Source: an uncultured Collinsella sp. (GTDB lineage Bacteria > Actinomycetota > Coriobacteriia > Coriobacteriales > Coriobacteriaceae). From it: a stretch of DNA of 35,558 bases. The DNA lies in the NCBI GenBank assembly GCA_900768265.1, contig CAAGCF010000027.1, positions 1-35,558 of the forward strand. The letters run 5' to 3'. The notes below the pieces were generated by a model, which saw nothing but the letters and a program-made list of their open reading frames with translations, ran no database searches and was not told the origin of the DNA. This document shows positions 1-7,486 of the stretch, piece by piece; positions within the stretch are counted from its first letter, which is position 1; each line of letters opens with the position of its first letter. A program made the position numbers and the translations under genes.

Positions 1-395
1 TCAAGATGCCGTGCTACGCCGGGGCCAAGGAGATCTATATCCGCATGATCTCGCCCGAGGTCATCTGGCCGTGCTTCTACGGTATCGATACCGACGTGCA
101 GTCGCAGCTCATCAGCGCCAACAAGACGGTCGATGAGATCTGCGAGTACATTGGCGCCGATTCGTTGGCCTTCCTTTCGGTCGAGGGCCTGCTTAAGGTC
201 ATGCCCAAGGGCGGCTACTGCGACGCGTGCTTTACCGGCCGCTATCCCGTGGCGATTCCCGAGAGCTTTGGCCGCGACAAGTTTATGGAGGGCTTTAAGC
301 CCCGCAACCTGGACAAGCCGCTGCACTTTGACGACGACGCCGTGGTCGAGAAATACGATGACCGCAGCTGGGAAGAGGAGCACGGCGAGGCCTAA
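1..395 (+). CDS. purF: Amidophosphoribosyltransferase PurF, C-terminal fragment
   Basis: This is the 3' end of a gene that starts before the window; the reading frame is open from the first bases. PurF transfers glutamine-derived ammonia to PRPP, the first committed step of purine synthesis in the cytosol. The fragment of about 130 residues matches the C-terminus of the Bacillus-type enzyme. It has WPCFYGID and later YCDACF, whose cysteines correspond to ligands of the [4Fe-4S] cluster in that class, and the conserved stretch IGADSLAFLSVEGLL lies between them. The glutaminase and PRPP-binding parts lie outside the window. The stop codon TAA (393-395) lies at the edge of a hairpin repeat, so the repeat's first bases supply the stop. 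purM and purN follow on the same strand, consistent with a purine operon. Confidence 0.93.
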   Translation, partial: KMPCYAGAKEIYIRMISPEVIWPCFYGIDTDVQSQLISANKTVDEICEYIGADSLAFLSVEGLLKVMPKGGYCDACFTGRYPVAIPESFGRDKFMEGFKPRNLDKPLHFDDDAVVEKYDDRSWEEEHGEA

Positions 396-434
396 AACCT
401 GCCATTTAGGGACAGGTTTATTTTGGCAGGTTTT
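394..434 (+). repeat. Hairpin repeat, family A (AAAACCTGCCA arms)
   Basis: The left arm AAAACCTGCCA (394-404) is perfectly complementary to TGGCAGGTTTT (424-434). The asymmetric interior is TTTAGGGACAGGTTTATT. The internal CAGGTTT can also pair with the left arm, giving an alternative shorter hairpin. Related copies lie at 22493-22521 and, on the other strand, at 22644-22686. It overlaps the purF stop codon. It may act as a weak transcript end or be a small mobile REP-like unit. Confidence 0.85.
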
Positions 435-502
435 ATCTGCTGTTTTGTTGATATGACGGCGCGTGTTGTTATGGCGCGCGCCGAAATGAACGCAACTATG
501 AG

Positions 503-533
503 TACCGTTTGGCGCCCGCGCGGCGCCACGGTA
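503..533 (+). promoter_or_regulatory. Intercistronic hairpin before purM
   Basis: TGGCGCC (510-516) pairs with GGCGCCA (522-528). The stem is prolonged by TACCG (503-507) with CGGTA (529-533) across a two-base bulge. It sits just before the purM ribosome binding site (AGGAAGG, 541-547). No T-run follows, so it is not a standard terminator. It could be an RNA-stability or processing element within the purine transcript. Confidence 0.5.
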
Positions 534-552
534 GTGGGAGAGGAAGGCTCAG

Positions 553-1656
553 ATGAGCGACAGCAAGCATGTGACGTACGAGGACGCCGGCGTCGATACC
601 GCCGAGGGCGGCCGCGCCGTCGACGCTATTAAGCAGATGGTCAAGGACACCAACCGCCCCGAGGTTATCGGTGGCATCGGTGGCTTTGGCGGCCTGTTCT
701 CGGCCGCCGCGCTCAAGGATATGGAAGACCCGATCCTGATCAGCGGTACCGACGGCGTGGGCACCAAACTCGTGCTCGCCCAGATCATGGACCGTCACGA
801 GACGGTGGGCCAGGACTTGGTCGCCATGTGCGTCAATGACATTTTGGCTTCGGGCGCCGAGCCGCTGTTCTTCCTGGATTACGTTGCCATCGGTCACATT
901 GAGGCCGAGCACATGGCAAAGATCATCAAGGGCGTGGCCGACGGCTGCAAGCTCGCGGGCTGCGCGCTCGTGGGCGGCGAGATGGCCGAGCACCCGGGCG
1001 TCATGGCCCCCGCCGATTACGACCTCGCCGGCTTTACCGTGGGCGTCGTCGACCGTCCCAAGATGCTCGATCCCGCGAACGTTCGCCCCGGCGATGTGAT
1101 CCTGGGCCTGCCTTCCACCGGCGTGCACTCCAACGGCTACTCGCTCGTGCGCAAGGTCATTGGCGTCGACGGCATCAAGCCGGGCACGCCCGAGGCTGCC
1201 GCTAAGGCAGAGGAACTGAGCCGTCCGCTCGAGGAACTCGGCGGCGCATCGCTGGCAGACGCCCTGCTGGCTCCCACGCGCATCTACGTCAAGCCGATTC
1301 TGGAGCTGCTCCGCGGTGGCGCCAACGTGCACGCCATCGCCCACATCACCGGCGGCGGCATCACCGAGAACCTCAACCGCGCGCTTGCCGACGACGTCGA
1401 CGCCGTGGTCACCCGCACCGGCGCCGAGATGGGCTGGGATGTTCCGCCCGTCATCACCTACGTGTCACGTCAGGCCGAGCTCGCGCCCAACGAGGCATGC
1501 AAGACCTTCAACATGGGCGTCGGCCTGTGCCTGATCGTCGCCCCCGAGGACGAGGCCGCCGTGACCGAGGCACTGGTCGCGCTAGGCGAGAAGCCGTTCC
1601 GCGTGGGCGAGTGCGTCGAGGGTTCCGGTAAGGTCGTGTACTCCGATGAGCGCTAA
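553..1656 (+). CDS. purM: Phosphoribosylformylglycinamidine cyclo-ligase (AIR synthetase) PurM
   Basis: It converts FGAM to aminoimidazole ribonucleotide using ATP, the fifth step of purine synthesis, in the cytosol. The protein is 367 aa, slightly longer than the usual 340-350. Recognisable motifs are GTDGVGTK near residue 65 (the nucleotide/phosphate loop of the PurM/ThiL/SelD family), DYVAIGHIE, ALVGGEMAEHPG, and GLPSTGVHSNGYS near residue 186. The C-terminal MGVGLCLIV and the final small-molecule-binding fold are intact. The ATG at 553 is preceded by AGGAAGG with a 5-nt gap. The last 11 bases overlap the start of purN, so the two are translationally coupled. It lies 157 nt after purF. Confidence 0.97.
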   Translation: MSDSKHVTYEDAGVDTAEGGRAVDAIKQMVKDTNRPEVIGGIGGFGGLFSAAALKDMEDPILISGTDGVGTKLVLAQIMDRHETVGQDLVAMCVNDILASGAEPLFFLDYVAIGHIEAEHMAKIIKGVADGCKLAGCALVGGEMAEHPGVMAPADYDLAGFTVGVVDRPKMLDPANVRPGDVILGLPSTGVHSNGYSLVRKVIGVDGIKPGTPEAAAKAEELSRPLEELGGASLADALLAPTRIYVKPILELLRGGANVHAIAHITGGGITENLNRALADDVDAVVTRTGAEMGWDVPPVITYVSRQAELAPNEACKTFNMGVGLCLIVAPEDEAAVTEALVALGEKPFRVGECVEGSGKVVYSDER

Positions 1657-2347
1657 CGAGCAGATGGCTGCCGCCGAGGGTCTGGGCTTTGTGCCCTACA
1701 CCCGTCCGACCGGCACCGATACGGCCGAGCCGCTTAAGATTGGCGTGCTTATCAGCGGTTCGGGTACCAACCTGCAGGCGCTGATCGACCTGATCGCCGC
1801 CGGCAAGCTCAACGCCTCGATTGAGCTTGTGGTGTCGAGCCGTCCTTCGGCCAAGGGCTTGCAGCGTGCCGAGCGTGCGGGTATCCAGACGCTCACGCTG
1901 TCCAAGGATGTCTATGCCGACCCCATCGCGGCTGACGAGATCATCGCGCACGAGCTGCTCGAGCGCGACTGCGAATATGTGGTCATGGCCGGCTACATGC
2001 GCATGGTGCACACGCCGCTGCTGGCGGCGTTCCCCAATCGCGTGGTCAACCTGCATCCGGCGCTGCTGCCGAGCTTTACCGGCGCGCATGCGATTGACGA
2101 TGCCTTTGCGCGTGGCGTCAAGGTGACCGGCGTGACCGTGCACTTTGCCAACGAGATTTACGACAACGGCCCCATCATCGCCCAGCGTGCGCTGGCTGTC
2201 GAGGAAGGCTGGGACGTCGACACGCTCGAGGAGCACATCCATGCGATCGAGCATGTGCTGTATCCCGAGGTCGTGCAGATGCTCGCCGACGGCCGCATTC
2301 ACGTGCTGGAGAGCGGCAAGGTCGCAATTGATGCGCCCCGCGGCTAG
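1646..2347 (+). CDS. purN: Phosphoribosylglycinamide formyltransferase PurN
   Basis: This is the folate-dependent GAR transformylase, which moves a formyl group from 10-formyl-THF to GAR. The motifs ISGSGTNLQALIDLI (from about residue 36), NLHPALLPSFTGAHAIDDA (catalytic Asn and His) and IYDNGPIIAQ (catalytic Asp) are all present. The protein is 233 aa against about 200 for typical PurN. The extra length is a 30-residue N-terminal tail (MSANEQMAAAEGLGFVPYTR) before the first beta strand, with no recognised domain. An alternative start at Met7 (1664) would barely shorten it. The start overlaps the purM stop by 11 nt. A terminator follows at 2380. Confidence 0.95.
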   Translation: MSANEQMAAAEGLGFVPYTRPTGTDTAEPLKIGVLISGSGTNLQALIDLIAAGKLNASIELVVSSRPSAKGLQRAERAGIQTLTLSKDVYADPIAADEIIAHELLERDCEYVVMAGYMRMVHTPLLAAFPNRVVNLHPALLPSFTGAHAIDDAFARGVKVTGVTVHFANEIYDNGPIIAQRALAVEEGWDVDTLEEHIHAIEHVLYPEVVQMLADGRIHVLESGKVAIDAPRG

Positions 2348-2379
2348 CGGCGCACAGTACAACTTAGCCGAGTAGTCAG

Positions 2380-2424
2380 GGTGGTCATTGGCGCCAAGGC
2401 GCGCGTGGCCACCTTTTGTTTTTG
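2380..2424 (+). terminator. Rho-independent terminator of the pur operon
   Basis: GGTGG (2380-2384) and further bases pair with CCACC (2409-2413) around a GC-rich interior. The T-rich tract TTTTGTTTTT follows at once. It is placed 33 nt after the purN stop, which fits the end of the purine operon. Confidence 0.7.
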
Positions 2425-2425
2425 G

Positions 2426-2481
2426 TAGTCACCTGCGACGTTCTTGAATGACTAGTCGTTTAAGAACGTCGCAGGTGACTA
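2426..2481 (+). repeat. Perfect 20-bp inverted repeat before the PTS IIA gene
   Basis: TAGTCACCTGCGACGTTCTT (2426-2445) is exactly complementary to 2462-2481. The 16-nt loop contains a second palindrome, GACTAGTC (2450-2457). The right arm ends 18 nt before the ATG at 2500, directly against the ribosome binding site. There is no T-run. It could be an operator, a 5'-UTR structure or a mobile hairpin. It lacks the GGGACAG tag of other families in this window. Confidence 0.85.
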
Positions 2482-2499
2482 GGTGAGAGAGGTGAGCGC

Positions 2500-2964
2500 A
2501 TGGCGGATAACGAAGCGCTGTTTACGCCTGAGCTGGTGTTTTTTGATTGGGAGTGTGCGACGCCGGATGAGGTGTTTGCACGGCTCGAGGGCGAGCTCGC
2601 CCCGCGCGGCTACATTGCCGAGGGTTGGCTCAACGCCGTCCGCACGCGCGAGAACGCCTATCCTACGGGTCTCGCCATGCCGGCGGCAAACATCGCCATT
2701 CCGCATACCGATCCGGGATTTGTGGCCAAGCCCTATATCGCGGTGGTAAAGCCCGCCGCACCTGTGACGTTCAACGCGATGGCGGGTATGGGCGCCCCGG
2801 TGCCGGCGCAGATTGTCATCAATCTGGGCATTGCCGAGCCGGGCGGCCAAGTCGAGGCCCTGCAAGCGCTTATGAATATCTTTATGGATGCCGACGCTGC
2901 GGCCGATGTGCTCGGCCAGACCACGTGCCAAGGCATGGTCGACGCCATCCGCCGCCACTTTTAA
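2500..2964 (+). CDS. PTS sugar transporter subunit IIA, galactitol (GatA)-like
   Basis: This 154-aa cytosolic protein of the fructose/mannitol-type EIIA fold accepts phosphate from HPr and passes it to a IIB partner. The active-site histidine is His69 in NIAIPHTD (codon 2704-2706). The context NAYPTGLAMPAANIAIPH resembles GatA-type IIA proteins more than FruA. The start is the ATG at 2500, preceded by GAGAGGTGAG. No IIB or IIC genes are nearby, so it is an orphan that either serves a transporter elsewhere or works as a regulatory phospho-switch. The substrate cannot be told from the sequence. A perfect hairpin abuts its leader. Confidence 0.85.
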   Translation: MADNEALFTPELVFFDWECATPDEVFARLEGELAPRGYIAEGWLNAVRTRENAYPTGLAMPAANIAIPHTDPGFVAKPYIAVVKPAAPVTFNAMAGMGAPVPAQIVINLGIAEPGGQVEALQALMNIFMDADAAADVLGQTTCQGMVDAIRRHF

Positions 2965-3002
2965 GGTGGTCCCTAACTGCCAACTGCCAGAGCCGCCCCC
3001 TT

Positions 3003-3019
3003 TGCACCAAAATGGTGCA
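3003..3019 (+). repeat. Short hairpin TGCACCA-N3-TGGTGCA
   Basis: TGCACCA (3003-3009) and TGGTGCA (3013-3019) form a 7-bp stem. Read on the minus strand, the surrounding bases (GGGAGACGGGTTAATCTGC then the stem) resemble a decayed form of the GGGACAGG-tagged hairpins found elsewhere in the window. It lies in the 146-nt gap before the foldase gene. Its role is unknown. Confidence 0.45.
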
Positions 3020-3110
3020 GATTAACCCGTCTCCCATGCACCAGGTGTGTCGCGGGGGCTGCGTTGTGACACAATGGCGTTTGTTCGATTCGTGATGCGA
3101 AAGGCCAAAC

Positions 3111-4334
3111 ATGGCAAATAAGAAAAAGAACCCCGAGGTCGCGCCGGCGTCCGAGCAACGGTCCCGCGCCGCCTCCAGCTCTCGCAAGAAGCAGCGCAAG
3201 ACCTATGTGTCCAAGACCGTCAAGATTGTCCTGGTTGTCATCGGCGTGCTGGCGATGCTGCTCTCCGTCTCTGCCATGGCGTGCTCCGGCCTGATGTCGC
3301 AGACCGAAAGCGCCAGCTCGGGCTATAAGCTCACCGGTGGTGTGGCTGCCACTATCAACGGCACCAACCTCACCGAGGACACCGTGACCAAGCAGATTAT
3401 GAGCATGCGCACGTCCTATGGCTACACCAAGGACAAGGACTGGGCACAGTACCTGGTCGACAACGACCTCACGCCCAAGAAGTACCGCAAACAGCTCATC
3501 GACTCCTACACGCAGCAGATTCTGCTTCAGCAAGCGCAGAAGGAAAACGGCGTGACGGTCTCGGACGAGGAGGTCGAGAAGGCCTGGAAGGACGCCTGCA
3601 AGAGCGCAGGCGGCGCCAAGGCCTTTAAGAAGACGCTTAAGACCTACGGCTACACCGAGGACACCTACAAGGACTCGCTCAAGGAGAGCTTGGCGCAGCA
3701 GAAGCTGAAGGATGCCGTGGCACCCACCAGCAAACCCAAGGACAGCGAGATCGTCGATTACATCAACGAGAACCTGTCCAACTACAATGACGCCCGTCGC
3801 TCGTCGAATATTCTGATCAAGGTCGATTCCGACGCTTCCGACGAGGACAAGGCCGCCGCCAAGGCCAAGGCGCAGGAGTGTCTGGACAAGATCAACTCCG
3901 GCGAGCTGAGCTTTGAGGACGCCGTGGAGCAGTACTCCGACGATACCGGCTCCAAGGATAAGAAGGGCGATGTAGGCTGGGACAAGCTCACCACCTTCGT
4001 CGACAGTTACCAGGCGGCGCTCGAGGGGCTCAACAAGGGCGATGTGAGCGACATCGTCGAGTCGACCTACGGTTACCACATCATCAAGTGCACCGACTAC
4101 TTCCATGTCGATAATCAGGTCGATGACATTAAGCAGGTGCCCAAGGACATCAAGAAGTACGTCTCCAACGTGGTGAAGACGCAGGCGGCAAGCACCGCGT
4201 ACAGCGAGTGGTTGGAGCAGTACAAGAAGGACGCCGACATCACCGTTAACCCCATGCCCAAGGACGTCCCATATAACGTGAGCCTGAAGGGCGTCACCAA
4301 GAGTTCGACCGACGATTCGTCGACGACTAAGTAA
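3111..4334 (+). CDS. Membrane-anchored peptidyl-prolyl isomerase (PrsA/SurA-type parvulin)
   Basis: This is a 407-aa extracytoplasmic folding factor. The N-terminus is a basic cytosolic tail (residues 1-36), followed by a hydrophobic segment at about 37-57 (VKIVLVVIGVLAMLLSVSA). A cysteine follows at residue 58 (AMAC). The lipobox is poor, so a type II membrane anchor is more likely than a lipoprotein, but both remain possible. Residues about 75-225 are a helical SurA/PrsA N-domain rich in Lys and Glu. A parvulin domain covers about 229-330 (SNILIKVDSD, SFEDAVEQYSDDTGS, KGDVGW, VESTYGYHIIKCTD). The tail is Ser/Thr-rich. The ribosome binding site is weak (GAAAGG). It probably helps fold secreted proteins such as the wall-anchored proteins encoded downstream. 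Confidence 0.88.
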   Translation: MANKKKNPEVAPASEQRSRAASSSRKKQRKTYVSKTVKIVLVVIGVLAMLLSVSAMACSGLMSQTESASSGYKLTGGVAATINGTNLTEDTVTKQIMSMRTSYGYTKDKDWAQYLVDNDLTPKKYRKQLIDSYTQQILLQQAQKENGVTVSDEEVEKAWKDACKSAGGAKAFKKTLKTYGYTEDTYKDSLKESLAQQKLKDAVAPTSKPKDSEIVDYINENLSNYNDARRSSNILIKVDSDASDEDKAAAKAKAQECLDKINSGELSFEDAVEQYSDDTGSKDKKGDVGWDKLTTFVDSYQAALEGLNKGDVSDIVESTYGYHIIKCTDYFHVDNQVDDIKQVPKDIKKYVSNVVKTQAASTAYSEWLEQYKKDADITVNPMPKDVPYNVSLKGVTKSSTDDSSTTK

Positions 4335-4339
4335 TCATG

Positions 4340-4365
4340 GGGCGGCGCTCGTGCGAGTGCCGCCC
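4340..4365 (+). promoter_or_regulatory. Intercistronic GC-rich hairpin
   Basis: GGGCGGC (4340-4346) pairs with GCCGCCC (4359-4365). The stem extends inward to nearly 12 bp. It lies between the foldase stop and the yqeY ribosome binding site (GAGGAGG, 4374-4380). No T-run follows, so it may trim or attenuate read-through rather than end transcription. Confidence 0.5.
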
Positions 4366-4388
4366 GCACTATTGAGGAGGATTTGCAG

Positions 4389-4832
4389 ATGACCAACGAA
4401 GAGCTGCAGAAGGAAATGATTGCGGCCATGAAGGCCAAGGACAAGGTTCGCCTGTCTATCATTCGTCAGGTTAAGGCCGAGGTGAAGAATATCGAGGTCA
4501 ACGAGCGCCGCGATGTGACCGAGGAAGACGTCAACAGTATGATCAAGCGTCTGATTAAGCAGACGAGCGAGACGCTGGAGATGTCCATTAAGGCCGGTAC
4601 CGACCAGGAGCGTACCGACAATCTGACCGAGCAGGTCAAGATTCTGGAGAGCCTGCTGCCCGCGCAGGTTTCGGGCGAGGAGCTCGAGGCTCTGATTGAG
4701 CAGGTTATCGCCGAGCTGGGCGCCACGTCCAAGAAGCAGATGGGCCAGGTCATGGGCGCTCTGGGTAAGGCCACCGGCGGCAACTTCGATAAGCCGGCAG
4801 CAGCAAAGATCGTCGGCGCCAAGCTTGCCTAA
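4389..4832 (+). CDS. GatB/YqeY domain-containing protein
   Basis: This 147-aa protein of the YqeY family is related to the C-terminal tail domain of GatB, the tRNA-dependent amidotransferase subunit. Typical features are the N-terminal helix with MKAKDKVRLSIIRQVKAEVKN, the central EEDVNSMIKRLIKQTSETLEM, and the C-terminal MGQVMGALGKATGGNFDKPAAAKIV. The length is normal for the family. The ATG at 4389 is preferred over an in-frame TTG at 4383 because GAGGAGG (4374-4380) is correctly spaced only from the ATG. The cellular role is not established; a tRNA- or amidotransferase-related role is inferred from homology. A terminator follows. Confidence 0.92.
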   Translation: MTNEELQKEMIAAMKAKDKVRLSIIRQVKAEVKNIEVNERRDVTEEDVNSMIKRLIKQTSETLEMSIKAGTDQERTDNLTEQVKILESLLPAQVSGEELEALIEQVIAELGATSKKQMGQVMGALGKATGGNFDKPAAAKIVGAKLA

Positions 4833-4860
4833 GGGCCGATCGACACATAGCTGATAGCGA

Positions 4861-4893
4861 GGGGCGCCGACCACGTGGTCGCGCCCCTTTTTT
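4861..4893 (+). terminator. Rho-independent terminator after yqeY
   Basis: GGGGCGC pairs with GCGCCCC across 4861-4887. Its loop itself contains the palindrome GACCACGTGGTC. Six T residues follow (4888-4893). It lies 28 nt after the yqeY stop. Confidence 0.88.
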
Positions 4894-4907
4894 GATGGCA
4901 GCTGAAG

Positions 4908-4982
4908 GGCACTCATTGGGGACAGACTTAAATGAGTGCCCGCTCGTTGGGTACTCATTTAAGTCTGTCCCCAATGAGTGCC
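4908..4982. repeat. Twin hairpin repeat, family B: perfect 30-bp inverted repeat
   Basis: Positions 4908-4937 are exactly complementary to 4953-4982, around a 15-nt loop. Each half is itself a small hairpin unit: arm GGCACTCATT, tag GGGGACAG, then ACTTA and arm AATGAGTGCC. Two copies of one unit thus sit head to head. It lies between the yqeY terminator and the ABC operon promoter. The design (arm, GGGGACAG, arm') is the same as in families A and C although the arm sequences differ. Confidence 0.9.
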
Positions 4983-5054
4983 TAATGAGTGGGTGGAAGA
5001 TTGCGGGTTCTTTACGGGAATGCAGTGTGGGCTGCGGAAACGTGGTTCTTTCCG

Positions 5055-5060
5055 TACAAT
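5055..5060 (+). promoter_or_regulatory. Candidate -10 box (TACAAT) of the amino-acid ABC operon
   Basis: TACAAT lies 36 nt before the ATG at 5096. No convincing -35 box is visible. The same TACAAT hexamer occurs at a similar position before luxR, prs and coaX, which supports it as a -10 element. Confidence 0.5.
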
Positions 5061-5095
5061 AGTTCAACTCGTGTAAACGCAGGGAAGGGACATTC

Positions 5096-5827
5096 ATGGC
5101 AGACATGATCGAGATCAAGCATCTCAACAAGTACTTTGGCGACCTGCATGTGCTCAAAGATATCAATCTCACCGTCAAGCGCGGCGAGAAGCTCGTAATG
5201 ATCGGGCCTTCCGGCTCGGGTAAGTCGACACTCATCCGTTGCGTCGATTATCTGGAGGAGCCCACGTCGGGCGAGGTCATCATCGACGGTACGCCGCTTA
5301 CCAAAAAGAATCACCTGGAGATGGCTCGCAAGTATAGTTCCATGGTGTTTCAGCAGTTCAACCTGTATCCCAACATGACGGTGCTGGGCAACCTGACGCT
5401 CGCGCCCATCAAGCTACAAAAGAAGAGCAAGGAGGAGGCGACCGAGATCGCCATCGCCGCGCTCAAGCGCGTTGGCATGGCGCATAAGGCCGGCGAGTAT
5501 CCGCAGAACCTCTCGGGCGGTCAGCAGCAGCGTATCGCCATCGCCCGTGCCCTGTGCACCAAGCAGCCCATCATCCTGTTTGACGAGCCGACCTCAGCAC
5601 TCGACCCCGAGATGGTGCAGGAAGTCCTGGACGTTATGATTGAGCTCGCGCAGGAGGACATCACCATGATCTGCGTGACGCACGAGATGGGCTTTGCGCG
5701 CCAGGTGGCCGACCGCGTCATCTTTATGGAGGACGGCCGCATTCTGGAGGAGGGTACGCCCGAGCACTTCTTCGATAACCCCGAGAACCCGCGCTGCCGC
5801 GAGTTCCTGTCCAAGATTCTGCACTAG
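5096..5827 (+). CDS. Polar amino acid ABC transporter ATP-binding protein (GlnQ/HisP-type)
   Basis: This is the 243-aa cytosolic ATPase of an amino-acid importer. Walker A GPSGSGKST is at about residue 37, the Q-loop region is QQFNLYPNMT, the signature LSGGQQQR is at residue 139, and Walker B ILFDEPTSALDP is near 161. The H-loop VTHEMGFA, typical of the polar amino-acid subfamily, is also present. The ATG at 5096 follows AGGGAAGGGA. It is the first gene of an ATPase, binding-protein, permease, permease operon with very short gaps. The substrate is probably glutamine, glutamate or another polar amino acid by family, but it is not fixed by sequence. Confidence 0.95.
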   Translation: MADMIEIKHLNKYFGDLHVLKDINLTVKRGEKLVMIGPSGSGKSTLIRCVDYLEEPTSGEVIIDGTPLTKKNHLEMARKYSSMVFQQFNLYPNMTVLGNLTLAPIKLQKKSKEEATEIAIAALKRVGMAHKAGEYPQNLSGGQQQRIAIARALCTKQPIILFDEPTSALDPEMVQEVLDVMIELAQEDITMICVTHEMGFARQVADRVIFMEDGRILEEGTPEHFFDNPENPRCREFLSKILH

Positions 5828-5832
5828 GCGCG

Positions 5833-6711
5833 GTGATGGACATGACGGATATGACGAGGGCGGCCGTGTCGCGCCGTCACTTTTTGCAGCTGGCTGGCGC
5901 TGGCATGCTTGCGCTGACGGGGACCGCGCTTACCGGTTGCGGTAACTCCACCAGCGGCGAGGGCTCCGACAAGGGATCCAAGCTTGCAGCCATCAAGGCG
6001 CGTGGCCATCTGAATGCCGGCGTTAAGAAGGACGTTCCCGGCTATGGCTATTACGATACCGCCAAGGGCCGCTTTGAGGGCATGGAAGTCGATTTGTGCT
6101 ACCAGATCGCCGCTGCCGTCTTTGGCGTGAGCTACAAGGAGGCCCGTGCCCAGGAGCTTGTCGAGTTTACCGACGTAACGCCCAAGACGCGCGGCCCGCT
6201 GATCGATAACGGCCAACTTGACGTGGTCGCGGCGACCTACACCATCACCGACGAGCGCAAGAAGAGCTGGGATTTCTCGACGCCGTACCGCACCGACTAC
6301 GTGGGGCTTATGGTCAAGAAGCGTTCGGGCTTTACCTCGATTGAGGACCTGGACGGCAAGGTCATCGGCGTGAGCCAGGGCGCTACCACGCAGGGCCTGA
6401 TCGAGCAGATGATCAAGGACAACGGCTTTAGCTGCAAGCCCGAGTTTAGGGCCTTTAGCGGCTACCCCATCATCAAGAGTTCGCTCGACGCCGGCAATAT
6501 CGACGTCTTTGCCATGGACCGTTCCACGCTGGCCGGCTACATGAACGAGACCGTTGAGCTGCTGCAGCCCGAGGTCAAGTTTGGCGAGCAGGGCTACGGC
6601 GTGGCGACCAAGAAGGGCTGCGACCTTTCGGCAGTGGTCGATCAGGTGATTTGCGATCGCCTGGCCGATGGCTGGCTCGACCAAGAGGTCAAGACCTGGG
6701 GTCTTGTATAG
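5833..6711 (+). CDS. Amino acid ABC transporter substrate-binding lipoprotein with Tat-like signal
   Basis: This is a family 3 periplasmic-binding-type protein of about 292 aa that captures the amino acid outside the membrane. The signal region has a twin-arginine motif, SRRHFLQ, at about residues 13-19. A hydrophobic stretch and a lipobox LTGC follow (Cys36), so it looks like a Tat-exported, lipid-anchored protein. The mature part shows LRAGVK-like LNAGVKKDVPGYG, FEGMEVDLCYQIA, DVVAATYTIT, ERKKSWDFSTPY and VGVSQG-like VIGVSQGATTQ, all typical of SBP_bac_3. The start is uncertain: GTG 5833 and ATGs at 5836, 5842 and 5851 are all in frame and no ribosome binding site is strong. Confidence 0.92.
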   Translation: MMDMTDMTRAAVSRRHFLQLAGAGMLALTGTALTGCGNSTSGEGSDKGSKLAAIKARGHLNAGVKKDVPGYGYYDTAKGRFEGMEVDLCYQIAAAVFGVSYKEARAQELVEFTDVTPKTRGPLIDNGQLDVVAATYTITDERKKSWDFSTPYRTDYVGLMVKKRSGFTSIEDLDGKVIGVSQGATTQGLIEQMIKDNGFSCKPEFRAFSGYPIIKSSLDAGNIDVFAMDRSTLAGYMNETVELLQPEVKFGEQGYGVATKKGCDLSAVVDQVICDRLADGWLDQEVKTWGLV

Positions 6712-6736
6712 GCGCATCGTCCAAGGAAGGAATCAA

Positions 6737-7483
6737 ATGCTCGAAGGATTGTTTGACGCCGACCGCTGGTCGACGACATTTCAAAACATGGGGCCCTTCT
6801 GGGAGGGCTTTGGCGTGACGCTGCAGGTGGTCATTGCCGGTCTGCTACTGTCGCTCGTGCTGGGCACGCTGCTGGGCGTGTTCTCTACCACTCGCTCGCG
6901 CGTGCTGCGCGCCATAAGCCGTGTGTACGTGGAGTTTTACCAGAACACTCCGTTGCCCGTTCAGGTGCTCTTTATGTACATGGCCGGTCCGCAGTTTTTG
7001 CAGGCCATAACTGGTGCCGACCAGCCGGTGCGCATCGCGCCGTTCGTGCTGGGCTTCTTGGGCGTGGGCCTGTATCACGCGGCCTACATTTCGGAGGTCA
7101 TCCGCACCGGTATCGAGGCCGTTCCGCGCGGTCAGATGGAGGCGGCCCAGAGCCAGGGCTTCACCCGTACGCAGGCATACTGGTACATCGTGCTGCCCCA
7201 GACGTTCAAGATCATTCTGCCGCCGCTGTGTAACCAGGCGCTCAACCTGGTCAAGAACACGTCGGTGCTGGCGCTTGTGGCCGGCGGCGACCTTATGTAC
7301 CGTTCCGACAACTTTGTGAGTCTGTACGGTTACCTGCAGGGATACATCGTCTGCTGCCTTATGTACTTCATCATCTGCTTTCCGCTCGCCATGCTGGTGC
7401 AGTGGCTCGAGCGCCGCTCCAAGGAGCGTCCGCACGGTGTGAGCCTGGCCGAGCTGGGGCTCGACAACGTAGAGGAGGCCTAG
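6737..7483 (+). CDS. Amino acid ABC transporter permease (first)
   Basis: This 248-aa integral membrane subunit of the HisM/HisQ/GlnP family has about five hydrophobic segments. The cytosolic EAA loop is EAVPRGQMEAAQSQGF, with the following LPQTFKIILPPLCNQ contacting the ATPase. The start at 6737 is set by AAGGAAGG (6723-6730), 6 nt upstream. A longer reading from 6668 would overlap the previous gene and lacks a site. It pairs with the next permease as a heterodimer. Confidence 0.94.
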   Translation: MLEGLFDADRWSTTFQNMGPFWEGFGVTLQVVIAGLLLSLVLGTLLGVFSTTRSRVLRAISRVYVEFYQNTPLPVQVLFMYMAGPQFLQAITGADQPVRIAPFVLGFLGVGLYHAAYISEVIRTGIEAVPRGQMEAAQSQGFTRTQAYWYIVLPQTFKIILPPLCNQALNLVKNTSVLALVAGGDLMYRSDNFVSLYGYLQGYIVCCLMYFIICFPLAMLVQWLERRSKERPHGVSLAELGLDNVEEA

Positions 7484-7486
7484 CGC

